Of a DNA stretch of 64,000 bases, positions 1-10,243 are shown in pieces. Source of the stretch: Stenopsyche tienmushanensis (lineage: Eukaryota; Arthropoda; Insecta; Trichoptera; Stenopsychidae); contig WACJ01000366.1 of assembly GCA_008973525.1 (NCBI GenBank), positions 124,001 through 188,000 on the forward strand, in the 5' to 3' direction. Position 1 is the stretch's first letter. Every line of letters starts with the position of its first letter. The notes under the pieces were generated by a model, which made no database searches, was not told the DNA's origin, and saw nothing but the letters and a program-made list of their open reading frames with translations. The position numbers and the translations under genes were made by a program.

Positions 1-660
1 CGTGATTGCAACGAACGTGATGGGCATTAATCACAATTAAACAAAAAAGACATATCATCATTCATGATCCGAGACCAGAAAAAATCCACAATTTAAAATC
101 ATCAAAGAATGCAATCTGGCATCGCTTAACTTTTTTGGGAGCGAGCGTAATGATGATGTATCATACCGTTGAATTTTCGTCTCGGAGAAATTGCTTTCAT
201 TATAATAGGTATTACTCATCCCCCTAGGGATATTAGATCGTCCGTGATCTTCTTTATTAATAACCCCGAGCCGCGCATTGGAAACTACTGGCGCCCTTAA
301 GGGCAGATCTTAGGCCAGTCACCTCAATTTACTCTGGCCCTTGTCCGATTATTTATTTACAAGTGTAGATAAGTGCGTTATGATGTCAAGGTACCATCCT
401 TTGTCTTGTGGTCATCTAGTCAGATCAGAGATAATGTTTAGTTGGCTCTTCTGCAACATGCTGTCGAGTAGGAGTGATGATAAAAATGTGGTTTTATATC
501 TTCAACATATTAATAGAGACTATTCTGTGTCAATGTATGCATAAGTGTCAATCGATTGAACTTGATAAGGAATAAGTAGCTTTATTTGGGTTAGGATGAA
601 CATGTCGATTTTGCTGAAATGTGAAGGATGTTACATAGTAAAACACACATTAGTCATTGC
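1..660. other. Intergenic sequence, no gene seen
   Basis: No recognisable coding sequence, RNA gene or repeat. The first ~330 bases are somewhat less AT-rich than the rest, with several ATTA/AATTAA words of the kind bound by homeodomain proteins. A 67-codon open frame at 341-544 has no recognisable motif and is of chance length. Confidence 0.5.
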
Positions 661-667
661 ATGCATA

Positions 668-1417
668 TACGAGGCATATCCCGAAAGTAAGTGTACTAAT
701 TTTTTAAAAAAAGTGTTTGTCTTCGAAGAACTCTTTCGCCAGCTTCTTCCTGCATTTTAAAATCTCTTTCTGCACCTGCTGCTCATCGGTTGAAAATTTA
801 ATTCCACCCATGTGTTCTTTCAGGGAAGGGAAAAGATGATAATCTGAAGGTGCAAAACATCAAGCAAACTCCTCTCGTTAGCATACCCCTCCTTTTATTT
901 TAAATGCGTCTTTTGAGTTTTTTTAGGCTCTTACAATATCGCTGTGCATTGATCGTCTCTCTTTGGTGCAGAAATTCAACTAAAATGATGTCTTTTCGGT
1001 CCTAAAACATTGAGACCGTGATTTTTTTTGCCCGAAATTTTGCTTTTGAATTTTTTGGCAGATGGGGAATTGGTGTGACACCACTGTGATGACTGTCTTT
1101 TTGACTCAGACGTGTAATAAACTACCCATTTTTTTAAATCTCCAGTCACAATAGAGCTCACAAAATCCTCACCTTCTAATTCTAGTCGCGCAAGAATCTC
1201 GCGGGCGCTATTGATCCTCTCGCATTTGGCGAGATTTCTTACCGACATCTTTTACGCAACTGGACACTACAACGTGAATTTACGTACTACCGTGTTTCTG
1301 TTATCATCACTTTGTCAGGAGATACTCATCTATCACTCAGTATGGCCAAATATTAAAAAACAAAAAACCGCAGCCCGTTATTGTCACAGTACACTTACTT
1401 TCGGGATATGTCTCGTA
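668..1417 (-). mobile_element. Internally deleted mariner-like element with terminal inverted repeats
   Basis: Inverted repeats of about 30 bp lie at 668-698 and 1388-1417; both ends read TACGAG(G/A)CATATCCCG inward and continue AAAGTAAGTGTACT. Both are flanked by TA, the target duplication of the Tc1/mariner superfamily. The 750-bp length compares with about 1.3 kb for an intact mariner, so roughly half is missing. Transposase remains read on the minus strand (separate entry). The ends are well preserved relative to the coding part, as in a deleted copy mobilised in trans by a complete relative. Confidence 0.88.
720..1248 (-). pseudogene. Mariner transposase remnant (deleted, frameshifted)
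   Basis: An open frame at 1248-976 reads NLAKCERINSAREILARLE, then EGEDFVSSIVTGD followed by YYTSESKRQSSQW and SPSAKKFKSKISG. This matches the centre of mariner transposases, where the first catalytic Asp lies in the TGDE(T/S)W block; here the Asp is kept but the residues after it read LKKW. Further on, about 865-720, another frame gives SDYHLFPSLKEHMGG and KKLAKEFFED, the third-Asp block (DYHLF) and C-terminus. The N-terminal helix-turn-helix and the HDNA second-Asp block are missing or scrambled. It cannot make an active enzyme. Confidence 0.85.
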
Positions 1418-1421
1418 TATG

Positions 1422-2690
1422 TTTAAATTGAGCAAACACTCATCAAAGGTTAAACATTGGGTCCGTGGTCATTTCAAAATGGAAAATAGTCCCAAAAATG
1501 TTCTCTCATCCAACTTTTGCATTGAACTTGGTTTCAATAGATTATCATGTCTTCAATTTTTTTTTTTTTTTCTAAACTAAAAATAAGTTCGTAATTGCAT
1601 CGATGACTTCATATCGTTACAAACATTTAAATGGTCTTGAAATAATATTATCCATCTTCAATCATCCTCTGTAATATTTTTAGATAAAAAATATTGATTA
1701 ATCCTCAATTCTTGTAATATTTTGCCGATCACAGTATTGATAGCATTAAAAAAAATCATAGTATAAATGCACACCAAAATAATATGATGTTATCGAAATT
1801 GATCAATATATTGAGATTGCATCAAATGTTATGTTTCAATTGGATGCGTTCAATCAATTTGTGCTATCAGTGTTGACGTAGAGATGGGAAACATGGAGGA
1901 TGAATGTTAGAAAGAGTTATAGGGCGTGCTGTACCAATAATAACTTGAGATATCATCGCAAAATAATCAGATTCGACGAAGAGAATACGTTTTTATTTCG
2001 AATTTCTAGATTTGGATTATCTTGAAATGTATACTTTTATTTGGTGTAATGCATATTTTTTTTATTAATACGTCATCCGTCTGTTGTCTACTGTCGATTA
2101 TGCTTCCGTGGAAACTCTCTAAAAATAAATGAGTTGATCTTCAGACGACGATTGATTGATTCGTTTTAGATTCTCGTACATTTTTAGCAATGTTCCTTTA
2201 ATAATTATTTTGTCCACAAATATGTTTTTGTTATTGTTATTCAGATTGTGAGAGTTTTTTCTATCTTTTCTAGTAATACTAGTCATATAAGATCGTGTGT
2301 TTATATGAAGCTATGATGTATTATCTGTCAAATTTTAAATGCAATTAAAATGATGTAGTAATTTGAATTGCTTTCCAGTTAGTCGAAATTCACATGAAAA
2401 TAATTTCGAAATAAAATTCAATTGAGGTCAATCTATTTATTTAAGAGGTGAAGATCAGCTAGTGAAAGACGTGTAATTAACGACTGGATGCCAACCTCTA
2501 ATTAGCACCTCTTAGTCATTTACTTGTTGTAAAGGACTATTTCCTTCAAATGTTGAACCAAAACCATGGACTAAAAAATGTTGCAATCATTTTCAAACGA
2601 CGAATCCATTAATCAAAGCAAACGTTCAGTATGCAGTGGAAGTAGCTTGTTCTCTGGTACATTTGATAAGATGTATTATTTAGAAAGCAT
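1422..2690. other. AT-rich intergenic sequence
   Basis: No gene or transposon signature recognised. Contains a T-run near 1557-1571 and otherwise unstructured AT-rich DNA. Confidence 0.5.
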
Positions 2691-3110
2691 TTATTGTGCG
2701 TCTCCCGTCAGGTAGCCGTAGTTTTCATCTCGTATTACAGTGGCTTTAGAGTACGTGATCGTCATCTTTATGAAGCAAACGGCACAAAACAAACATTGGT
2801 ATTCCTTCAATATTGTCCCTCGGAAGAAGACGAGCTGAAAAATCAAGCGGCTTAGCGAACTTGTAAAAAGTTTCTTTTTTAAGTTTCCTTCGGAGGCCTG
2901 CCGGAGAGCCAAAGTAAACAGAGCGTCTCTCGAGATATGGTCTCTTGTACGTCTCTCAATGCTGACTTCACAACTCATTAGAGGCACTAGAAATAGAAGC
3001 ACCACGGTGACTAACGCGGACGAGACGACACGTATTTTATATAAGCGATATCTCTCAGAACGTGTACGTAAAATAAAGAAATAGTACGTAAGAGCGGCCC
3101 GCAAATACAT
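2691..3110 (-). other. Unassigned 139-codon open frame with a hydrophobic segment
   Basis: The minus-strand frame is uninterrupted for 139 codons in a locally less AT-rich patch. Residues about 28-47 form a hydrophobic stretch (SSALVTVVLLFLVPLMSC) after basic residues, like a signal peptide or membrane anchor; the remainder is mixed, with basic clusters. No family was recognised. A TATATAAAA-type motif on the minus strand (about 3034-3043) lies inside the frame, so if it acts as a promoter the transcript would begin after the presumed start codon. The frame could be a first exon, a promoter region or chance; I lean to chance or regulatory DNA. Confidence 0.2.
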
Positions 3111-3762
3111 CCGAGCCGAACTTTTAGTGTATTCACCTACTTCACCTTAAATTGGTTCCAGGAAGTTCGAGCGATGTACTCCAGTGTTTTTCCCAAATTG
3201 GAACTATCTCTTCTTATTTCCCAATTGGTTTCCACCAAACGTGCAATGTACGATGGACTTAAGAGTTACAAACTAGAGCCTGAATTAAGTACTTTTGCCA
3301 CAACATTCTAGGGAATTCACTTTGGACTCTTAATATATTGCTTGCGTCCGACGGATACAAGACTCCTTGTTACTCAATTACCGTTTATATTGCACAACAG
3401 ATTACACTTCCAAATATCCAGCTTATGTTGGCGAATATCTGTTTAATTAAACAGCATAAATGTATCAAGACTGGGCTATAAAACCACTGCAATGTAAAAT
3501 AATAATTAAGCTTGATTTACGCATTTGAATAAGCATGTATGTTATCAAATTTAGCGTGATGCAATTATTTTATTAATATTACTTTTATCCATATATTGAT
3601 TAGCATATTTATACATACTTGAATATATTAATAAACAAGGGTTAATTTGGAGGAATATCAAATTTTGGATCCCCTTGCGGAAATAAAAAAAGGCGGCAGA
3701 GAAAATTGTGAAAATGGATTCGAGGTGATAAGAGAGATACACATGGCTTGATTACTAAAACT
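3111..3762. other. Intergenic sequence
   Basis: No coding or repeat signature recognised. The short 63-codon frame at 3551-3742 on the minus strand is unremarkable. Confidence 0.45.
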
Positions 3763-3923
3763 TTAACCTGTATGGTAGGATGATCGCGTATTTGCGAGCG
3801 AATTCCATTGATTCAGAAAGAGCACTCTTGTACGTTGAGCTTAGAGAGAGACAGAGACGTTGTGGGTGCCGAGAGTGTTAAACTGATTATCCATAGGCCC
3901 TCCGCACCGCTTGTCTACCCGGC
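3763..3923 (+). repeat. Terminal fragment of the TTAA-type MITE family (variant end B')
   Basis: Begins TTAACCTGTATGGTAGG and continues through GATCGCG...GCGAGCG into the family body word GATTCAGAAAGAGCACTC. The same end recurs inverted at 5230-5297 and 33811-33883. It sits head-to-tail against the TTAACCCTTTGGGTA end of the next copy at 3924, so it is a leftover of an older or rearranged insertion. The ~17 bases outside the left TTAA (GCTTGATTAC...) also recur outside the 33883 copy, so the true element boundary may lie further out for this variant. Confidence 0.6.
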
Positions 3924-4170
3924 TTAACCCTTTGGGTAGTAAGCTAATTTAAAATATTCATGGTCTTTGATGCTATATTTGCTTCTCCGACACTTATCAT
4001 TCTCATAAATCCACTTATCTGTCTCATATGAAGCTTATATTTAACAATCTCGTCGCCCAAATTCGATAGTAGGATGCGTAAACAGAAGGAATAGCGATGT
4101 GATATTATAAACATGGACGACATTTGGCGCATCTTCTTTCAGGTATTATTTTATTTTAGATCATTAAGCT

Positions 4171-4783
4171 CAGGGCCGAAACTAGGGTATGATGCGCCCG
4201 TGGCAAGAATCTAAATTGCACCCCCCCCCCCCCCCCAATCAGCAATACTATGGTGAAAAACCTCTCAAAAATTCAGGCTGGTCGATCAAAAAAATTTATG
4301 TCCCAACTTAGGTCGTTTTTGAAAATGCAGTTTCGAGATAATCTCATTTAACCCATTGACACACATTTACCGTCAAATACCGTCATCCGTCAACAGATAA
4401 TACATGCTTGTTGCGGCAGATAAATCCATGCATATTGTCTTCGCAGACTTAGCTGCTTAAATTTGTTTTCATTTTGATGAGTTCCGTCGATTTGAGATAA
4501 AATTTGTGTCCAAAAGTGTCCATGAAGACGGTATGCATAGACTTATCCGGCGCAAAAAGCAAATATTATCTGCTGACGCATGACGGAATTTGACGGCTGT
4601 ATACGTCAAAGTGATAATACTGCTATGTCAATTAACGCGTTAATGCATTTAGAGTAGAGCGTTAAAGTAAAATAAAAACCACGTACAACTCTCTCAATCG
4701 GGTCGGTATCCTGCGTTTTGCGCCCCAAGCCCAGTTGCGCCCGTGGCAGGCGCCTGCTTTGCCACGCCCTAGTTACGGCCCTG
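4171..4783. mobile_element. Non-autonomous hAT element with perfect 8-bp target duplication
   Basis: Starts CAGGGCCGAAACTAGGG and ends, inverted, CAGGGCCGTAACTAGGG; CAGGGCCG-type ends are classic for hAT transposons. The 8 bp outside each end are identical: ATTAAGCT at 4163-4170 and at 4784-4791, exactly the duplication length hAT transposases make. No transposase is encoded. A run of about 18 C residues follows the left inverted repeat near 4218-4236. The interior carries another insertion (4348-4643). A second, one-ended copy lies at 6628. Confidence 0.93.
4348..4643. mobile_element. TTAA-bounded MITE nested inside the hAT element
   Basis: Bounded by TTAA at 4348-4351 and 4640-4643. The two halves are imperfect inverted copies over roughly 130 bp: the left reads ACCGTCA...CAACAGATAATA, the right, inverted, GCCGTCA...CAGCAGATAATA. 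The whole unit could fold into a long hairpin. TTAA boundaries suggest piggyBac-type mobilisation, but the sequence is unlike the other TTAA-type family in this window. Confidence 0.7.
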
Positions 4784-5339
4784 ATTAAGCTTGACTCTGT
4801 CATTACTCAAATTAACAAAAACAAAGTGAAGATAAACACATGCAAATAGACGAGGGTAGAAATACAAGTTTCGAGGTCGATCTCGAAAGATATTTAGACA
4901 GTTTTCATCTGGAAGATATTATAAAAAGACGTTCGTAAAGTCATTATAGAAATACGTAACAATGAGACGCTGGATTCGCTTTTCGGAGACTCGATCTTTG
5001 GAGTCGCGGATATCTGGTGGACGCGGCGACAAACGAGTAAAATAAATAAACACTGTCGATAGCACAAAATATTCTGTTATTTCTTCAAGTAAACATAAAC
5101 AATACACTTGAAATCGATTAATTATATCATTCACACATCATTATTAGTCGATAAATTTGGGTTAACGATCTATACTATCGTGCGATGTACGCAGGAAGCT
5201 CTCCGTCTCTGTTTCCCATACACAACGCACAAGACTGCTTTTTCTGAATCACTGGAATTCGCTCGCAAATACGCGATCATCCTACCATACAGGCTAAGCA
5301 TTCACCTATTTATGTGCTCGAAATTGAATGTTGCATGAG

Positions 5340-6627
5340 ATCTAGCTAGGAAACCATGTAGATCTTGGAAAAATAATAAATTTTCCTCATATTTATATAA
5401 TCCTTTTTATAATTCCAAATTTTGCATAGTGAAATTATATTAGAGTAAGTGAAATTGAGTAAGAAGGTGGTTAGTTGAAATTCTCTAATGCTTGATAAAT
5501 TTAATTGTATTTGGTTAATATTTCAGCAAAAATATGGCCATATATTATAACACTTTTAATGCATCTTAGACTCCGAAATAATATTGTTGGATGTGTTGAA
5601 ATTTCATCCCCTAAATATATAGCAAAAGCGATGCGCAAGTATTAGTGTAATTTTTTTTCGTTGAAACTTTAATACATTTAAAATTTATAAAGGACAAATA
5701 AGAGGAGTTGTTTCAGCAATTTCTTTCAAATTTAGCCTGGCGGATCTGAAATTGACAGTGACACATCGACTCTAATATGATCGAGCTAAAGTTTGCCTCG
5801 TTAAATTTTAAATAAGATTATTATAAAAACTCGCGCAAAAATAAAAGCGTACTGCCACTGTAGTGAGCTGTGGTTCGCTCGAGAACGTTCGGAAACTTTT
5901 CAAAAGCCATTTTGTTCTGAAAGATTAAAGTTGTTCAGATCGGATAAAGTTGAGCTTTTTCGTTCCTTTTCAATTTCTAGCTCAAAGGCCGCTCCGGATA
6001 GCTATTCGCTATAAAATCACACAGTATTAAAAATTTAAAACTGTGTTCCATGCGAAAAATATATTTGATAATAAAAAAAAATCGGCGAAGATCAGCCAAC
6101 AAAATTTGCACGACGAAAAACATCACGACTTCATATATTTATAGTTCGCGAAACTATCAAACAACTCGTATATAAATGTCCGAAAATCCTTAAAATATAT
6201 GCGGATTAATAAAATTATTATTCCGCCGCTTCCATTTTGATTTATCGGCGACTTTAACTCTGTCGGAGGATATTAATTGTACGTATAAATCAAATTTAGT
6301 CTTGTGATTGAAAAGAAAAATTATTGAACACGAAATGGGGCTGGTGAGGTCAATAATATGAGAGAAATGGGATGGCAGTGGGGGAGTCTTCGTGGGGAAG
6401 TGGGACAGACTTATATGTAGTTTCGGCCGTTAATAAAATAAGCAATCCTCTTCAGACTCTGTTAGACAGGGTGGGGGCGTAGTCTGCTCTGACAGTCAGC
6501 TGCTTTTAATAATCCATTGCAGTGTACAGAAATATGATCTAGAAAACAGGGGTAAACAACCCACGATATTTGCTACATTGACCTAAAATTTGAAACAAAG
6601 CAAATTCAAGGCCTTGTTATTCAAAGG
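5340..6627. other. AT-rich intergenic sequence
   Basis: No gene recognised. A less AT-rich patch near 5870-6010 holds GAGCTTTTTC-type words that faintly echo 8880-8970; the resemblance is too weak to name. Confidence 0.4.
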
Positions 6628-6768
6628 CAGGGCCGTAACAAGGGGGTGGCAAAGCAAGTGCTCGCCACGGGCGCAACAGACCATTGGGCGCAAAACGCTG
6701 AATACCGACCCGGTTGTGAGTTGCACATGATTTTTATTTTATTTGACCATTCTACTTTATATTCATCA
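6628..6768 (+). repeat. One-ended fragment of the CAGGGCCG hAT element
   Basis: Starts CAGGGCCGTAACAAGGGGG and continues GGTGGCAAAGC...CACGGGCGCAAC...GCGCAAAACGC...ACCGACCCGG, matching the inverted right arm of the 4171-4783 element for about 140 bp. No second end was found, so this copy is truncated. Confidence 0.8.
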
Positions 6769-7059
6769 ACCTTGTTTGACTCTGTCCATTTTTATGATAT
6801 ATATTAAGTTGTCCGACCCAAACGACATAAACCCGCAATAAAATAAAAACAACGATATTTTCGACCGAGTCACGAGGCGCTCATTTGTCATATCAGCGAT
6901 CCGAAAAGCGGACCGATTGGACACACGGACTTTGTGGCCACTCCGTCTTCTTTTATCGGCATTTTATATGATCCATACGATCACGAAAACTCGTGAATGA
7001 GCGTATCCTCAAGAACATGGATATTAAACTCAGGGTTTACTCTCTAATAGTGGGACTAA

Positions 7060-7365
7060 TAAAGATATAGGGTCAATTGAGGGTCCCCATGTTTTTTTGT
7101 CTCAAGTGTGAAGTGATAGACCCATGTTTTATCCTGAATTGATGTAAAATCTCAGCCTTATTGCTGTGAATCCAAAAACGGCGTTATTTTTGTTCTATTT
7201 TGAGCAAACGCGGCACCCATCTTGCGCATAGCTTTCTCATGTCCAAAATTTTAGTCAATATGCGATGTACAGCATTTTTTGAAATTGAGGATCCAGCCAT
7301 AATTAACATGCTTTTGCGGCCATCTTTTGTCAGATTGTGGATGATTTTATGAGTACAGGGACAAG
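7060..7365 (-). pseudogene. Mariner transposase relic
   Basis: Reading the minus strand from about 7365, the sequence gives KIIHNLTKDGRKS, then ISKNAVHRILTKILDMRKLC, ARWVPRLLKIEQK, and after frame changes WVYHF and ETKK. This is the standard mariner series of helix-turn-helix, MRKL(S/C)ARWVPRLL hinge and first-Asp region (TGDETWVYHY). Stops and indels break it, the catalytic C-terminal half is missing and no inverted repeats were found. It is a different lineage from the 668-1417 copy. Confidence 0.8.
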
Positions 7366-9637
7366 CCGAATAATTAACAGATTAAAGCCCCGATAAGTTA
7401 GTATTTGTAAAATCAAAGCTTGTTTAATTTAACCCTTTCGAAGGCGGTCGTGGGACACTTTTAACTTAATTAAATATCTGCCAAAATTATAAAATCATCA
7501 AATATTAGTTATCAAGTAATAATTTTTGCTTGGATTTATGAGCAAATGGAATTAAAACAGACAAATAAAAACCAAATGATTGGGATTTCATTCTGAGATT
7601 AAGATTGTCTAAGATCGGGATTTAAATCATTATTATGTTCCCCTAAAGACGATTTACATAGTATTTTTATGATCTTTTAAATGTCATAGCATAAATCATG
7701 CATTTCTGAAGCGCGCGCAGTTATTTGTACAATAAAACCGACAATCCAGTCGCGTTTTAGATTATTTTTGATTTTTCATTGGCTTAAAATACGAGTTTAT
7801 TCAAAAATTTAACAGCGATAAGCTGAGAACGGACATTGTGGATGAAATGGAACTTATAACACATAAAATGTGTATTTATTTAGAATGCATAGAAGATAAA
7901 TACAATTCGTGCAGTTTTTTAGTCCATACCATTCGTGATCCACATTCAAGGCTCTTGATGGATCTAAAAAAGAAGTATATTGAACCAGTTTGTGCATAAT
8001 CTAATAGAGATCCTGAAATCAAATTTAAACAAGAATATTATATTTATTTATAGTGGATATAAACATTATTGACCGAGAGGGTGGATTTTTCTTAATACAG
8101 GATAGTGTCTTTGTTATTGCTCAATCGAGTTTAGAATATCAAAGTATTACTATATAATTCATATATAATACAATGTGATTGTCTAGCTTGAATAAATAAT
8201 AATGGTACCAATTTCAAAGCAATGTCTGGAATTGTAAGAAACGTATTACTATTGTGATTAACAAGCATAACAATCTGTATCTGTGGTATTGCTCAAAAGT
8301 TTCCACTTATCAAATGGCAACATCAAGCAAATTGATCTGATTACTTCAGCCTCGAATCAGTACACTTTATTTATTATTTGCATGACCTCTTTATTTGTCA
8401 GTGTCAGAAATTTTATGCATATTCCACATCACTTAACCCTTTTGCCATACGTTTAATTCTCATTGTGAATTTATTGCTTTAATAAGCGCCGCAGCTGGTA
8501 CAACTCTACCCACTAGTCAAAAAATAAAAATATGACACTCACATAAATCAGCTTTGATTTATGGATGCGTTCGAGATGCAGAATTCGAATTTGAATATTT
8601 TGAGACGATGATGGACAAATAACTCCGTTAATGCAACGGAAGATAGCGTATTCATCCAATATTAATCAACGTTGAGTTGATAGATATCGCATTGTTATCG
8701 AATTTGCGAGATTAATAACGAATAGAGCTTTTCCTTTGTAATTTATTAAAGGGCAGGTATCAAACTTTTATCTCTGTCCACCTAATTCTTTTCGGCAATT
8801 TGACCTGGACAAATAGCCAAAACTGCCAGATACGATTCAGGCTATAAGACAAATCTTCTGTGTGCTCAACTTTAGTTCAGCCGAGCAAAAGGGTTCCGTC
8901 GAAAAAAGCTCCGAGCTTTAACTTTTTGCCTCGGCGAAAGTATCAAATGAGCGCGGAGCTTAAAAAAGTTTCGCAAGTAATAGCATCTCCTATCTTCATT
9001 TCGTTTTTGCTTCTCTGAGTGGATTTTATAATATAAGTTCTATTTGTTTGCTTCTTGCTCTCTTTGCCAGTTTGTTCATATTTCATCTCTGAAAACGCTC
9101 CGAAAAAATTGTATCATTAGCTCTATAGAGACGGATAAACTTTTAGATGTGAGCTTTTGAGTTCGGTTATTAATGTATTAAAAAACATGCAACATCACAT
9201 TACATTTAACATTCGAAGACCTTCAAAGAAAAGCTTAATAATAAAGTTTTATATTAACTTCTGAAACTTATAAATTATAATACAGAATTTGGACTTATTA
9301 ATTACGAATTACGAACGAGACTAACAATCGTGAAAGATGACGTCTTGCCCGATAGACTTAATGAATTCAATTTTATATTTCTAAAAGAACAATCTAAATG
9401 CAGATAATTTAAAGCCCCTTTTGAATTAATTCCAATTCTCCATTTCAATATATTATAACAATAAGAGCTTTCCATTTTGAAAGTCATGAAAGCAATGCAT
9501 ATTTTATATACCTTAATATGATCCAAATTACGACCTAAGTAGGTCCTCTTAAAGATCTTAAATCGTTGAAAAACGTCTTTATCCAAGTTCAATTATTTTG
9601 TTTATGAAATTACTGGATTGTATGCACGTCATTTCAC
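7366..9637. other. AT-rich intergenic sequence
   Basis: No gene recognised. TTAACCCTTT words at about 7435 and 8435 resemble TTAA-type element ends, but no partner ends or body match was found. A purine/pyrimidine-clustered patch at 8870-8970 is less AT-rich. A 96-codon minus-strand frame at 9302-9592 has no recognised motif. Confidence 0.4.
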
Positions 9638-10243
9638 GGTAATTTCTTTAAGTAAACATAAACAATACACTTGAAATCGATTCATTATATCATTCACATA
9701 TCATTATAAGTCGATAAATTTGGGTTAATGATCTATACCATCGTACGATGTACGCAATATACTCTCTCCGTCTCTTTCATTCACAATATCTGAATTGCAA
9801 GACAGTCTCTCCGTCTTTGTTTTTTTTTTATTAAAGTGTATAAATGGATCATCAACCTTTTGAGTGTCAGAACCGCGCAGCGTATATGATGCTTGTACAT
9901 AAACAAATAAACACTGTTGATAGCACACAATATTCGTTAATTTCTTCAATCAAACATATAAAATACACTTGTAATCGATTCATTCACATATCATTATTAG
10001 TCGATGAATTTGGGTTAACAATCTATACAATCGTACGATGTACATAACATTCTCTCTCCGTCTTTGTCTCCCAATTACAATCTCTGATCTGCAAGATAAT
10101 CTCTCCATCTCCGTTTCTCTCCCAGCTCAACATACAATACACTTTTCGTCTCTGTCTGTCTCTGTGTTCAACGTGTATGAATGCTCTTTCTGAATCACTG
10201 GAATTTGGACACAATTCTAGGTCTTACCTCTTTAAGGAGTTAA
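9638..10243 (-). repeat. TTAA-type MITE copy with a duplicated body
   Basis: Two partial copies of the family body follow each other: about 9638-9830 and 9867-10243, both carrying TACACTTG(A/T)AATCGATTCAT, a TCGAT(A/G)AATTTGGGTTAA word and CGTACGATGTAC. The right end at 10190-10243 reads inward TTAACTCCTTAAAGAGGTAA, then ...TTGTGTCC, end B of the family. End A is missing. The 67- and 74-codon frames inside are by-products of the repeat. Confidence 0.72.

Larger units (their letters stand above)
3924..5297 (+). mobile_element. TTAA-type (piggyBac-like) MITE split by a nested hAT element
   Basis: Left end TTAACCCTTTGGGTAGTAAG (end A) at 3924 and right end, read inward, (T)TAGCCTGTATGGTAGGATGA at 5297. 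The left ~110 bp (to GATGCTATATTTG) match the reverse complement of 56100-56210 and the right ~250 bp match copies at 9640-10243, 19320-19450 and 54372-54486. TTAA-CCC starts are typical of piggyBac-type elements; no transposase is present. A hAT element occupies 4171-4783, so the original copy was about 750 bp, longer than the 430-bp copy at 55779-56210. Confidence 0.65.

Noticed and set aside
4218..4236. Poly-C run as a structural or functional signal
   Set aside because: Most likely simple-sequence expansion beside the hAT inverted repeat.
7435..8445. TTAACCCTTT words as possible TTAA-type element ends
   Set aside because: No partner end or body similarity follows; the words are short enough to be chance.
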